A stretch of DNA of 64,000 nt from Streptomyces roseifaciens. GTDB lineage: Bacteria; Actinomycetota; Actinomycetes; Streptomycetales; Streptomycetaceae. Shown piece by piece: positions 26,985 to 36,294 of this stretch; positions within the stretch are counted from its first letter, which is position 1, and each line of letters starts with the position of its first letter. The stretch is from assembly GCF_001445655.1 (NCBI RefSeq), contig NZ_LNBE01000003.1:248001-312000 (forward strand). The letters run 5' to 3'. A program made the translations under genes and the position numbers. The notes below the pieces were generated by a model. It was given only the letters and a program-made list of their open reading frames with translations. It was not told where the DNA came from and did no database searches.

Positions 26985-29900
26985 ATGAGCCGAAGACTGT
27001 GTTCCGGTACCGGAGTGCCGAAAGATGGTGAGGTCACTCGAGCCGGGGGGAAGTGGCTGTTACGGTTGCGTGAAGCCTGCGCTGTGGTACTCCCCGCTGC
27101 ACTCCTGGTCGGCCTTGTCGGTGCAGCGCCGGCCATTGCGGTCGATGACGGGGATGATGACCCCTACTGGCAGTCGGAGCGCGGGCTGGTAGTCGGCCTT
27201 TGGACGACCGGCGGTGCGGGCGTCAAGTCAGCCGCCGAGATTGCGCTACTGGGCACAAACGAGGACATCAAGAAATTCCTCGCAGCCAAAGACGGCATCG
27301 AGTACAGCGATGACTACATTGATGTCAGCCGCGTCTTCAGCGCGGGTGGGCCCGCAGTGCGGGAAGCTGCCAAAATGGCTCTCAAGGGTACCCCGGCGGA
27401 CTTGCGCGCGTTCTTGAAGGAAGGCTGGAAATCCCCTCACGAGGCCGATCAGAGCGTTGAGGCCTCACGAGTCATTTACTACGGGGGCGACGGGGTCAAA
27501 GAAGCTGGCAAAGCAGCCTTGGCGGGAACTCCGGCTGATGTTGCCAAGTTCCTTGATGTTGGCCAATATGTGGCTCGGGATGCTGATAATCAGCTCGAAG
27601 TCTCGCAGATAATCGCCGCAGGCGGCCCCAATGTGAAGGCTGCCGGCAAGTTGGCTCTCCAGGGCACACCGGACGACATGGTCGAGTTCTTGGAGATAGG
27701 CCAGTTCACGGCCCGCAACCGAGATCAGGAACACGCCACCATCGCGGATCTCACCAAGCAGGCCGAGCAGGCGGGCCTACGGGCCGAGCAGGCGACCGAG
27801 GCGTCCCAGAAGGCATCTGCACGCGCGGTGGCGGCTTCCGAGCGGGCAAAGGAGTCTGCACAGACGGCAGCCAGGGAAACCAAGGCGGCCAGGAACGACT
27901 CCAAAATGGCCGCCGTCAAGGCTCAGCAGGCCGCGGAAGCGGCGCGGAACGCAGCCAGCGCCGCCCAGCAGGCCATCGGCGCAGCGAATGCGGCCCAGCG
28001 CTCCGCCCGCATTGCTGCCATGGCTGCTGCCCAGACCGCAAGCGCGGCCAACGCAGCTGCCGAGGCTGCTACCCGCGCCTATAACGCATCGATTGATGCC
28101 GCTGGTGACGCCGGTAAGGCCGAAGACGCCAAGAACTATGCCAAGGCAGCGCGCTCGGCGGCGGGGCTTGCGAAGAAATCGGCCGCGGCGGCCGAACAGG
28201 CGGGCAAGGCATCATGGGCTGCAGGAGAGGCGGCGAAGGCGGCGCAGAGCGCCGGTGCCAACGCCAATGCAGCAGCTGATGCTGCTGATGAGGCGAACGG
28301 CTATGCCGACGCAGCCGGGGTCCACTCCGGTGAGGCGCAGGCGGCAGCCGCGGAAACCCGTCGGCACGCGCGGGAAGCCAACCGTGCTGCCAATGCCGCC
28401 GAGTCACTTGCCCGCAAGTCTGCCAGCGCTGCCTACGAGGCGCGAGATGCGGCCAACTCGGCGGCCGAGCACGCGAACAAGGCTGCAGATTCCGCTGACG
28501 AAGCCGCCAAGCACGCGGGCGAGGCCAAGGACGCGGCTGCTGAGTCTGCCAAGAAGGCTGATGCTGCGAAGGAGGCCGCCGAGGCCGCGAGCAATGCAGT
28601 AGCCACTGCCAAGAAGGTTTTCGCCATTGCGCGGGAGGTGGAGACGGAAGATCTCGCCACTCGCACTGCAGCGGCTATCGAACGCGCCAGGTCAGATAAG
28701 GAACGGGCGGAGAAGTTCACTTCCACCGCTGCCACCAAGGTGGTGGAAGCCAGCAAACTGGATAACTTCGCCAAGGAGCTGGCGGCCGATGCAAACAAGC
28801 CTGACGTCGATGTCAAGAACATTGCGGTCAAGGGGCGCGACCTTGCCCTGCGGGCGTTGAAGACCCGCGGCCCATTCAGTCAGGAGGCTGCCAGATGGGC
28901 TCTGGCCGGCTCCGATGCGGACGTCCTCGAATATCTGCGCAGTGGTTGGGGGGAGGCAGAACAGAGCGAGATCCGTCAGCAGGTCGTGGACCTGGCTGCG
29001 CAGGGTTCCTACCCATCCGTTCGCAGTGCCGCGCAGAACGCACTCAGCGGTAGTGAACAGCAGATCCGAGACTTCTACACCACTGGCCAGTACACGGCGG
29101 GAGCCGCGGACTACACCATCCGTGTGTCCGCGATCAACAGTGCTGGTGGTGCCGGTGTGAAGGAAGCCTCCAAGGTTGCCCTCGCCAGCCAGGATCCTAA
29201 GCACCTCGTCGCTTTCATTGCGAACGGCCAATACCAGGCGCGGTACGCCGACGAGAGCGTTTTAGCCTCCAGGCTGGTTAGCGAGGGCGGTCCGGAGGTG
29301 AAGTCCGCTGCCAAGATCGCTCTTTCTGGGCCGGCGGACCAACTGCATGACTTCATCCAGGTCGGACAGTATATGGCCGACCGTAAGGACCAACTCGCTG
29401 CCACCCATATTGCCCGGCTCCAGGTTTTGATCGACCAAGGCTCCAAGGTCGAGGCCAAGGCTCAGGAGAACCGTTGGATAGCAGCCAAGGCAGCGGCGAT
29501 CGCTAAGGGTGCCTCCGGCGACGCTCAGCAGGCGGCTGACCAGGCCCGGAAGTCAGCGGATCAGGCCAAGGGATATGCCGCTGACGCAGACAAGTCGGCT
29601 CGGCAGGCCGAGAGCTCCGCCGCCAGGGCAGCGAAATCTGCCGCCACGGCACGTAATGCCGCTGCCGCTGCTGACCGTGATGCCGCAGATGCCACCGCCT
29701 CCGCGGCCCAGGCTGAGTTCTCCGCTGGATATGCTCGAGAATCTGCCAGGCGAGCGGCTGATTATGCCGACGATGCCCGCGGTTCTGCTGCAGCAGCTGG
29801 GAAGAATGCCGACGAAGCGAAAACTCTCGCCTCCCAGGCTTGGAACGATGTACTGAAGAAGCGTCAGGCCGAGCAGGCGGAGGAGCAGCGCTTGGCCGAG

Positions 29901-30521
29901 CAGCGGCGCATTCAGAAGGAGAAGGAAAAGGAGGAAAGGGAAAAGAGGAAGTGCCACGCGGCTCCGCTCCATGCCGGTAATGAGTTGAGTGGCATGTCCT
30001 GTATGAGAGGGCCGGGGAAATGGGAATTTGACACCGCGCTGCCCGACCCGACTCTGACCAAAATCGTCTGGACGGTAACCGGTCTCAACGACATCAAGGA
30101 CTGCATCAAGAACCCCTCCTTGGGTAAGTGTGTGACGGCTGTTGCGATGGCCCTGCCTGCCGGAAAGGCTTTGAAGGCTGAAAAGATTGCCGTTGAGGGA
30201 GTCGAGGATGCGGTCAAGGGCTCTCGGATCGGAAAGTCGGCCCCCAGGCTGGGGCCTGAGCGCCAAGCTGGAGCCAAAGATGGCTGGACGATGAGGGAAG
30301 CAGATAACGGCAAGGGGTATGTGTGGCAGGCGCCGGGGGCAAAGGGTAATGGCGATATGATGCGCGTGATGAGCCCTACCGGTAGGTACCCGAATGGCTA
30401 TGTTCGCTTCCACAACAAGAGTGGTCAGCCAATCGGTCTCAATGGGAAACCTGGTAGTCAGGCCGACACGCACATACCCATCGATGTCGATGGGACGTAT
30501 CCAGTTCCGAACGGATGGTGA
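26985..30521 (+). CDS. Large ALF-repeat, Ala-rich secreted protein with toxin-like C-terminus
   Basis: 1178 residues; ATG at 26985 behind GAAGGAGGGG. Signal-like helix at about 32-52. Residues 60-255 and about 605-810 carry ALF short repeats (AAKMALKGTPADLRAFLKEG, AGKAALAGTPADVAKFLDVG and others, roughly ten). Two very Ala-rich coiled-coil stretches lie at about 260-600 and 830-970. After a KEKEKEEREKRK hinge and two short Cys-containing segments, the last ~90 residues (GWTMREADNGKGYVW... GYVRFHNKSGQPIG... THIPIDVDG) look like a polymorphic-toxin tip. Two TTA codons (27060, 29262) make translation bldA-dependent. Lower GC than the flanks suggests transfer. Confidence 0.75.
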   Translation: MSRRLCSGTGVPKDGEVTRAGGKWLLRLREACAVVLPAALLVGLVGAAPAIAVDDGDDDPYWQSERGLVVGLWTTGGAGVKSAAEIALLGTNEDIKKFLAAKDGIEYSDDYIDVSRVFSAGGPAVREAAKMALKGTPADLRAFLKEGWKSPHEADQSVEASRVIYYGGDGVKEAGKAALAGTPADVAKFLDVGQYVARDADNQLEVSQIIAAGGPNVKAAGKLALQGTPDDMVEFLEIGQFTARNRDQEHATIADLTKQAEQAGLRAEQATEASQKASARAVAASERAKESAQTAARETKAARNDSKMAAVKAQQAAEAARNAASAAQQAIGAANAAQRSARIAAMAAAQTASAANAAAEAATRAYNASIDAAGDAGKAEDAKNYAKAARSAAGLAKKSAAAAEQAGKASWAAGEAAKAAQSAGANANAAADAADEANGYADAAGVHSGEAQAAAAETRRHAREANRAANAAESLARKSASAAYEARDAANSAAEHANKAADSADEAAKHAGEAKDAAAESAKKADAAKEAAEAASNAVATAKKVFAIAREVETEDLATRTAAAIERARSDKERAEKFTSTAATKVVEASKLDNFAKELAADANKPDVDVKNIAVKGRDLALRALKTRGPFSQEAARWALAGSDADVLEYLRSGWGEAEQSEIRQQVVDLAAQGSYPSVRSAAQNALSGSEQQIRDFYTTGQYTAGAADYTIRVSAINSAGGAGVKEASKVALASQDPKHLVAFIANGQYQARYADESVLASRLVSEGGPEVKSAAKIALSGPADQLHDFIQVGQYMADRKDQLAATHIARLQVLIDQGSKVEAKAQENRWIAAKAAAIAKGASGDAQQAADQARKSADQAKGYAADADKSARQAESSAARAAKSAATARNAAAAADRDAADATASAAQAEFSAGYARESARRAADYADDARGSAAAAGKNADEAKTLASQAWNDVLKKRQAEQAEEQRLAEQRRIQKEKEKEEREKRKCHAAPLHAGNELSGMSCMRGPGKWEFDTALPDPTLTKIVWTVTGLNDIKDCIKNPSLGKCVTAVAMALPAGKALKAEKIAVEGVEDAVKGSRIGKSAPRLGPERQAGAKDGWTMREADNGKGYVWQAPGAKGNGDMMRVMSPTGRYPNGYVRFHNKSGQPIGLNGKPGSQADTHIPIDVDGTYPVPNGW

Positions 30522-30522
30522 A

Positions 30523-30897
30523 ATGGATCTGAACATTCAAGGTCAATCGGTGACTCGTGTCTGCTTCGACGCGGCTCTCACAATTCTTACCAGTGAGGAC
30601 TGTGAGCTGCGGGTGGAGTCGGAGGCGACTCTCGGAATGCGCGATGGGGCTCTCATCCCGTTTGCCCCGGAATCGCCAGGTACTGCCGCTGCTGACTTGG
30701 TGGAGTTGAGGAGCGACGTCATCGTCTCCGCTGAGGTGGGGAGTGCTGGGGAACTCGCCGTCACTTTTGAAAGTGGCAGGAAGTTGGTCGTTTCCTCGCA
30801 CGGTGAATACGAAGCCTGGGGGTTTGTTGGTTGTAGGGGCAGAAGAGTGACCTGCATGCCTGGCGGAGAATTGGCGGTGTGGGGGGAGGGTGATTGA
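30523..30897 (+). CDS. Putative immunity protein (DUF6188-like)
   Basis: 124 residues; ATG one base after the toxin-like gene's TGA, so tightly coupled. Pattern QSVTRVCFDAALTILTSEDCELRVESEA at the start and YEAWGFVGCRGRRVTCMPGGELAVW at the end resembles DUF6188 proteins, which often follow polymorphic toxins. No signal peptide, so cytoplasmic, as expected for an immunity factor. Function is inferred from position, size and family resemblance. Confidence 0.65.
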   Translation: MDLNIQGQSVTRVCFDAALTILTSEDCELRVESEATLGMRDGALIPFAPESPGTAAADLVELRSDVIVSAEVGSAGELAVTFESGRKLVVSSHGEYEAWGFVGCRGRRVTCMPGGELAVWGEGD

Positions 30898-30979
30898 GCG
30901 GCTACCCTTCGGGTTGTCACTCCCTTCCGCATGATCAGGATTCTGCCTACTCTGTGAACGAGTAGCAGGTAAACCTGGA

Positions 30980-31013
30980 CTGTGGGCCTGTTCGAACGGG
31001 AACGGGCCCACAG
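30980..31013 (+). terminator. Terminator after the toxin/immunity pair
   Basis: 14-bp stem (30980-30993 with 31000-31013, one G-U pair) and 6-base loop. It closes the accessory block. The rest of 30898-31256 holds nothing else I can name; it should include the rok7B7 promoter. Confidence 0.75.
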
Positions 31014-31256
31014 CCATGTGCTGAGCAAGGCCAAGCGTGATGAAGTGCGATTCTTCATCGCAAGTGACGTGCCTTGTCCAGCCCCGCCCCGGGACCCACC
31101 CCCTACGATGCGGCCTCGATGCGGTTCAAGGGGTTGACGGGGGATCCCGGTCGCGGCTCTGCTTAGAGTTCATATGTTGTATGGATGGCCGGGCTCCAGT
31201 GTTGTGGTCCGGTTGAGGGGACGGCCGGCGTGCCGTGTCCGGCTAGGCGGGAGTGG

Positions 31257-32462
31257 ATGGGCGTGGAGACTCCGGGGTCGCAGTCGTCGCTGCACCGGGC
31301 CAACCTCGAGCGGGTCGTGCGCGCGGTGCGCAGGGCCGGGTCGCTCACGCAGGCGGAGATCGCCCGGGCCACGGGGCTGTCGGCCGCCACGGTCTCCAAT
31401 ATCGTGCGGGAGCTGAAGGATGGCGGGACCGTCGAGGTCACGCCCACCTCCTCCGGGGGGCGGCGGGCGCGGAGCGTGTCCCTGTCCGGGGATGCCGGGA
31501 TCGTTGTCGGTGTGGATTTCGGGCATACCCACCTGCGGGTCGCGGTCGGGAACCTCGCCCAGCGCGTGCTTGCCGAGGATGCCGAGCCCCTTGACGTGGA
31601 TGCCTCCGCCTCGCAGGGGCTCGACCGGGCCGAGCAGCTGGTCAGGCGGTTGATCGAGGATGCCGGGATCGATCCCGGGAAGATCATCGGGGTGGGGCTC
31701 GGTGTGCCCGGGCCCATCGACGTCGAGACCGGCACGCTCGGGTCGACCGCCATCCTGCCCGGGTGGGCCGGCACCAATCCCCGGGATGAGCTGGCCGCCC
31801 GGCTGAACGTGCCCGTTCACGTCGACAACGACGCCAACCTCGGTGCCCTCGGCGAGCTCGTGTGGGGTGCCGGGCGCGGGGCTGCCGATCTTGCCTACAT
31901 CAAGGTCGCCAGTGGTGTCGGTGCGGGGCTCGTCATCAATGGGCAGATTTACCGTGGGCCTGGGGGCACTGCGGGTGAAATCGGGCATATTACGCTTGAC
32001 GAGTCCGGGCCCGTCTGCCGTTGCGGTAACCGTGGGTGTCTTGAGACCTTTACGGCTGCCCGCTACGTGCTGCCGCTCCTCCACTCGGCCCACGGTACCG
32101 ACCTCACCGTCACCCGCATGGTCCAGCTCGCCCGCGAAGGCGATCCGGGCTGCCGACGGGTGATTTCGGACGTCGGGCGGCATATTGGTAGTGGTGTCGC
32201 CAACCTCTGCAACCTCCTCAACCCCCGCCGCGTCGTGCTCGGCGGCGATCTCGCCGACTCCGGCGAGCTCGTCCTCGCGCCCATCCGCGAATCCGTCTCG
32301 CGCTACGCGATCCCCAGCGCCGCACGGCAGTTGGAGGTCGTACCCGGTGCGCTCGGCGGTCGCGCCGAGGTGCTCGGTGCGCTCGCCCTCGTGTTGAGCG
32401 AGATGGGTGATTCCACGCTGCTGGACGGGCATGCTCCGGTCGGCGCTCCGCTGTCCGCCTGA
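31257..32462 (+). CDS. rok7B7: ROK-family transcriptional regulator Rok7B7
   Basis: 401 residues; ATG at 31257 with GGCGGGAG upstream. N-terminal winged helix (LTQAEIARATGLSAATVSNIVRELKDGG) then a ROK sugar-kinase-like domain with DFGHTHLRVAVG, GVPGPIDVETG, DNDANLGALGE, GTAGEIGHI and the zinc motif CRCGNRGCLE. From memory, Rok7B7 (SCO6008) controls xylose transport, carbon catabolite repression and antibiotic production, and lies between ngcEFG and xylFGH. Here xylFGH follows directly but ngcEFG is about 14 kb away. Ligand unknown, probably a sugar derivative. Confidence 0.88.
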   Translation: MGVETPGSQSSLHRANLERVVRAVRRAGSLTQAEIARATGLSAATVSNIVRELKDGGTVEVTPTSSGGRRARSVSLSGDAGIVVGVDFGHTHLRVAVGNLAQRVLAEDAEPLDVDASASQGLDRAEQLVRRLIEDAGIDPGKIIGVGLGVPGPIDVETGTLGSTAILPGWAGTNPRDELAARLNVPVHVDNDANLGALGELVWGAGRGAADLAYIKVASGVGAGLVINGQIYRGPGGTAGEIGHITLDESGPVCRCGNRGCLETFTAARYVLPLLHSAHGTDLTVTRMVQLAREGDPGCRRVISDVGRHIGSGVANLCNLLNPRRVVLGGDLADSGELVLAPIRESVSRYAIPSAARQLEVVPGALGGRAEVLGALALVLSEMGDSTLLDGHAPVGAPLSA

Positions 32463-32559
32463 TGCCTGCCTGAGTTCGGTTCCAGTGGTTCCGGCCGGTT
32501 CCCGTCGGCTTCATCCCGCTTTTGGGTCAAGCCATCCCGGCCACTTGAGTTCATGTAGA

Positions 32560-32588
32560 TAACGAATGGCACCGTTGCCATCTCGTTA
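32560..32588. promoter_or_regulatory. Nested palindrome upstream of xylF (operator candidate)
   Basis: TAACGA (32560-32565) and TCGTTA (32583-32588) are inverted and enclose TGGCA/TGCCA (32567-32571, 32576-32580), all centred near 32574. Span of 29 bases about 93 bases before the xylF start. Prime candidate for Rok7B7 binding, given the upstream gene. Confidence 0.55.
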
Positions 32589-32680
32589 AGGATTTACTTC
32601 TTGACGGCCCCTTTGTGGCCGAGTTGACTTCCAGCCACCTCGGCCGCAACGACGCGGCCTCGTCAGGGAGGTTTCTGCAA

Positions 32681-33787
32681 GTGAACACGAATCTGCGTCG
32701 TGCAGCCGTGGCCGTGGCGGCCATGTCGATGGCGGCCGGTCTCGCCGCCTGTGGCAGTGCCAAGGAGGCCGGCGGCGGGGAGACCAAGAAGGACAAGAAG
32801 GGCCCGCTCACCATCGGGCTCCTCCTTCCTGAGAACCAGACCGCGCGCTACGAGCGCTTCGACAAGCCGCTGATCGAGAAGAAGATCAAGGAATTGGCGG
32901 GCGCCGACACCGTCGTCCTTTACGAGAACGCCAAGCAGGACGCCTCCGTCCAGCAGCAGCAGGTCGACACGATGATCACGAAGAAGGTCGACGCGCTGAT
33001 CGTCGATTCCGTGGACGCGAAGTCGATAGCCTCCTCGGTGAAGAAGGCGAACGACAAGGGCATTCCCGTCGTCGCGTACGACCGCCTGGCCGAGGGCCCC
33101 ATCAAGGCGTACACCTCCGTCGACAACGAGCGCGTCGGCAAGATCCAGGGCGAGTCGCTGCTCAAGGAGCTCGGCGACAAGGCTTCCGAGGGTCAGATCG
33201 TCATGATGAACGGGTCGGTCACCGACCCGAACGCCAAGATGTACAAGGACGGCGCCCACTCCGTGCTCGACGGCAAGGTCAAGGTCGGCAAGGAGTACGA
33301 CACCAAGGAGTGGAAGCCGGAGAACGCCAACGAGAACATGAAGGGCGCGATCTCCTCGCTGGGCAAGGAGAACATCGTCGGCGTCTACTCCGCCAACGAC
33401 GGCATGGCCGGCGGCATCATCACCGCCCTCAAGAGCGCCGGCTTCGACAAGCTCCCGCCCGTCACCGGCCAGGACGCCGAGCTCTCCGCCGTCCAGCGGA
33501 TCCTCTCCGACGAGCAGTTCATGAGCGTTTACAAGCCGTACAAGCCCGAGGCCGATGCTGCTGCCGAGATGGCCGTTGCGCTCGCCCAGGGGAAGTCGCT
33601 CGACGGCATCGCCAAGTCCACCGTCGACAGCGGCACCCAGAAGAAGATTCCTTCCATCATCGTCACCCCGTTCGCGCTCACCAAGGCCGACATCGGGAAG
33701 TACGTCGGTCAGGAAGGCTTCTTCAACCGCGACGAGATCTGCACTGAGAAGTACAAGGCTCAGTGCGACTCCGCCGGGATCAAGTAG
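32681..33787 (+). CDS. xylF: Xylose ABC transporter substrate-binding lipoprotein
   Basis: 368 residues from GTG at 32681 with CAGGGAGG upstream. Lipoprotein signal ending LAAC. Periplasmic-binding fold of the ribose/xylose type: LTIGLLLPENQTARYERFDKPL, KVDALIVDSVDAKSIASSVKKANDKGIPVVAYDR, GVYSANDGMAGGIITALKSAGF, VTGQDAELSAVQRILSDEQFMSVYK. The last stretch is characteristic of XylF. First gene of xylFGH. Confidence 0.92.
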   Translation: MNTNLRRAAVAVAAMSMAAGLAACGSAKEAGGGETKKDKKGPLTIGLLLPENQTARYERFDKPLIEKKIKELAGADTVVLYENAKQDASVQQQQVDTMITKKVDALIVDSVDAKSIASSVKKANDKGIPVVAYDRLAEGPIKAYTSVDNERVGKIQGESLLKELGDKASEGQIVMMNGSVTDPNAKMYKDGAHSVLDGKVKVGKEYDTKEWKPENANENMKGAISSLGKENIVGVYSANDGMAGGIITALKSAGFDKLPPVTGQDAELSAVQRILSDEQFMSVYKPYKPEADAAAEMAVALAQGKSLDGIAKSTVDSGTQKKIPSIIVTPFALTKADIGKYVGQEGFFNRDEICTEKYKAQCDSAGIK

Positions 33788-33798
33788 GGATTCCGCAG

Positions 33799-34791
33799 AT
33801 GTCCGTCACCACCGCCACAACGGCCGCAACGGCCGGATCCGGCGCCGCCCCCGTCCTCGCCCTGCGCGGGATCTCCAAGCGCTTCGGTGCCGTCCAGGCG
33901 CTCACCGACGTCGACCTGGAGATCCACGCCGGCGAGGTGGTCGCCCTCGTCGGTGACAACGGCGCCGGCAAGTCCACCCTCGTCAAGACCATCGCCGGCG
34001 TCGGCCCCGCCGACGACGGGGTCATCGAGTGGGAGGGGCGGCCGGTCACTGTCGACCGGCCGCACGCCGCCCAGGAGCTCGGCATCGCGACCGTCTACCA
34101 GGACCTCGCGCTCTGCGACAACCTCGACGTCGTCGGCAACCTCTTCCTCGGCCGCGAGATCACCCGCGCCGGGGTGCTCGACGAGGTCGAGATGGAGCGC
34201 CGCGCCCGTGAGCTGCTCTCCACCCTGTCCATCCGGATCCCCAGCGTCCGTATCCCCATCGCCTCGCTCTCCGGCGGGCAGCGGCAGACCGTCGCCATCG
34301 CCCGTTCGCTGCTCGGCGAGCCCAAGATCGTCATCCTCGACGAGCCGACCGCGGCGCTCGGCGTCGAGCAGACCGCGCAGGTCCTGGACCTGGTCGAGCG
34401 GCTGCGCGAGCGCGGCCTCGGCGTCATCCTCATCAGCCACAACATGGCCGACGTAAAGGCCGTCGCCGACCGCGTCGCCGTCCTGCGCCTCGGCCGCAAC
34501 AACGGCACGTTCGAGGTGGCGAGCACCACCCAGGAAGAGATCATTTCCGCGATCACCGGCGCCACCGACAACGCTGTCACCCGGCGCCGGGCCCGCTCCG
34601 CGGGGGCAGCGGAGGCCGCGGAGGCTGCGGAGGCTGCGAAGGCCGCGGGGGCAGCGGAGGCTGCGAAGACCGACGGCGCCGGCGAGACTGACGGCGCCGG
34701 CGAGGCCGGCGGTGCCGCTCCGGCCGCCGAGGCCGACCGCGCCGACCGCGCCGACCGCGCCGACGAGCCCGAGAAGGAGGCGGGCGCATGA
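33799..34791 (+). CDS. xylG: Xylose ABC transporter ATP-binding protein
   Basis: 330 residues; ATG at 33799, 11 bases after xylF. One complete ATPase domain: Walker A GDNGAGKST, Q-loop VYQDLALCDNLD, signature LSGGQRQ, Walker B IVILDEP, switch His ISHNMADVKA. The E. coli XylG/RbsA type has two fused ATPase domains (about 500 residues); this single-domain form must dimerise. After about 255 comes a low-complexity Ala/Glu/Gly/Asp tail with DGAGET and DRADRADRAD repeats not expected in the family. Overlaps xylH by 4 bases (ATGA). Confidence 0.92.
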   Translation: MSVTTATTAATAGSGAAPVLALRGISKRFGAVQALTDVDLEIHAGEVVALVGDNGAGKSTLVKTIAGVGPADDGVIEWEGRPVTVDRPHAAQELGIATVYQDLALCDNLDVVGNLFLGREITRAGVLDEVEMERRARELLSTLSIRIPSVRIPIASLSGGQRQTVAIARSLLGEPKIVILDEPTAALGVEQTAQVLDLVERLRERGLGVILISHNMADVKAVADRVAVLRLGRNNGTFEVASTTQEEIISAITGATDNAVTRRRARSAGAAEAAEAAEAAKAAGAAEAAKTDGAGETDGAGEAGGAAPAAEADRADRADRADEPEKEAGA

Positions 34792-36119
34792 GCACCGAGC
34801 TGCCCACGTCCACGTCGTCCACCGAGCCGGCCGCCAACGGCAACGGCAACGGCAATGGCAATGGCAATGGCAACGGCCAGGCCCCCGCCCACGACGCCGT
34901 CCCCGCCGTCGACCCCCGTCTCCTCGTCCGCGAGGAAGGCTTCGCCGGCTACTGGGGCGAGTTCGTCCGCAAGCTCCGCAGCGGCGAGCTCGGCTCCCTC
35001 CCCGTGATCGTCGGCCTGATCGTCATCGCCCTGGTCTTCCAGCTGCGGGACCCTGCCTTCCTCGGTGCGGAGAACCTCAACAACCTCTTCGTCACCGCCG
35101 CGGGCACCGGCCTGATCGCCGTCGGCATCGTCTTCGTGCTGATCCTCGGCGAGATCGACCTCTCCGTGGGCTCGGTCAGCGGGCTCGCGGCCGCCGTCTT
35201 CGCCGTGCTCAACGTGAGCCACGGCATGCCGGAGTGGCTGGCGCTCGTCCTCGCGATCCTCTCGGGCACCCTCATCGGCGCCCTGCACGGCTTCTTCTTC
35301 GCCCGGATCGGCGTACCCGCCTTCGTCGTCACCCTGGCCGGCCTGCTCGGCTGGAACGGCCTCATGCTCCAGGTGCTCGGCTCCAACGGCACCATCAACC
35401 TCGACGACTCCGGCATCGTCGCCGGCCTCACCAACCACTACTTCACCGACATCTCCGCCGCGTACGGGCTGGCGACGCTCGCCGTGGCCGCGTTCTTCCT
35501 GGTGTCCTTCCGGGACGGCAGGCGCCGCGAGGCCGCGGGTGTGCCCAGTAGGCCGCTCAGCGAGATCGTGCTGCGCACGGTGGCGCTGGCCGTGCCCGCC
35601 TACGTGGTGGCCTGGCTGCTCAACCAGTACAAGGGCCTGCCGCTGGCCGTGGTGATCTTCCTCGGGGTCGTCGTGGCGCTCGACCTCGTACTGCGCCGCA
35701 CGGCGTACGGGCGGAAGGTCTTCGCCCTCGGCGGCAGTGTGGAGGCGGCGAGCCGCGCCGGCATCAACGTCGCCGCGGTCCGGATCTCCGTCTTCGCCCT
35801 CTCCGGGACGATGGCGGCCGTCGGCGGCATGTTCCTGGCGTCGCAGATCAACGCCGCGAACCAGTCCTCCGGGGCCGGCAGCCTGCTGATGAACGCGATC
35901 GCCGCGGCCGTCATCGGCGGTACCAGCCTCTTCGGCGGGCGCGGCAAGACCTGGTCCGCCCTGCTGGGCGTGCTGGTGATCCAGTCGATCGCGTCGGGCA
36001 TGGCGCTGCTGGGCATCGCCTCGGCGGTCCAGTACATGATCACGGGCGCGGTGCTGCTGGCCGCCGTGGTGATCGACTCGGTCTCCCGGAAGACCCAGAA
36101 GACCGCCGGCCGGGCGTAG
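34788..36119 (+). CDS. xylH: Xylose ABC transporter permease
   Basis: 443 residues; ATG overlaps the xylG stop. The N-terminus is a soluble Thr/Ser/Pro tract followed by about eight Asn-Gly dipeptides. Then about ten hydrophobic segments typical of the BPD_transp_2 permeases, with GIVFVLILGEIDLSVGSVSGLAAAV and FALGGSVEAASRAGINVAAV (cytoplasmic ATPase-contact region) visible. Imports D-xylose with XylF and XylG. Confidence 0.92.
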   Translation: MSTELPTSTSSTEPAANGNGNGNGNGNGNGQAPAHDAVPAVDPRLLVREEGFAGYWGEFVRKLRSGELGSLPVIVGLIVIALVFQLRDPAFLGAENLNNLFVTAAGTGLIAVGIVFVLILGEIDLSVGSVSGLAAAVFAVLNVSHGMPEWLALVLAILSGTLIGALHGFFFARIGVPAFVVTLAGLLGWNGLMLQVLGSNGTINLDDSGIVAGLTNHYFTDISAAYGLATLAVAAFFLVSFRDGRRREAAGVPSRPLSEIVLRTVALAVPAYVVAWLLNQYKGLPLAVVIFLGVVVALDLVLRRTAYGRKVFALGGSVEAASRAGINVAAVRISVFALSGTMAAVGGMFLASQINAANQSSGAGSLLMNAIAAAVIGGTSLFGGRGKTWSALLGVLVIQSIASGMALLGIASAVQYMITGAVLLAAVVIDSVSRKTQKTAGRA

Positions 36120-36148
36120 GCCCCGCGCCTGCGGGCTGCTCTCCCCCG

Positions 36149-36195
36149 GGGCACCGCCGCCCGCCGCCCACCCGGGCCGGCGGGCGGCGGTGCCC
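36149..36195 (+). terminator. xylFGH terminator
   Basis: 18-bp perfect stem (36149-36166 with 36178-36195) and 11-base loop, 30 bases past the xylH stop. Confidence 0.85.
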
Positions 36196-36294
36196 TTGCG
36201 TACGGGTGCGCCCGCCGTACGGGTGTACCCGTACGTACGAGCCTCCCCGTCGTACGGGCGTGCACGCCCGCCGTCGCCGTCCGCCTGCGCGTCG

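Noticed and set aside
17144..31013. Integrated phage or conjugative element
   Set aside because: No integrase, transposase, replication gene, tRNA end or flanking direct repeat was seen, so only an accessory block is claimed.
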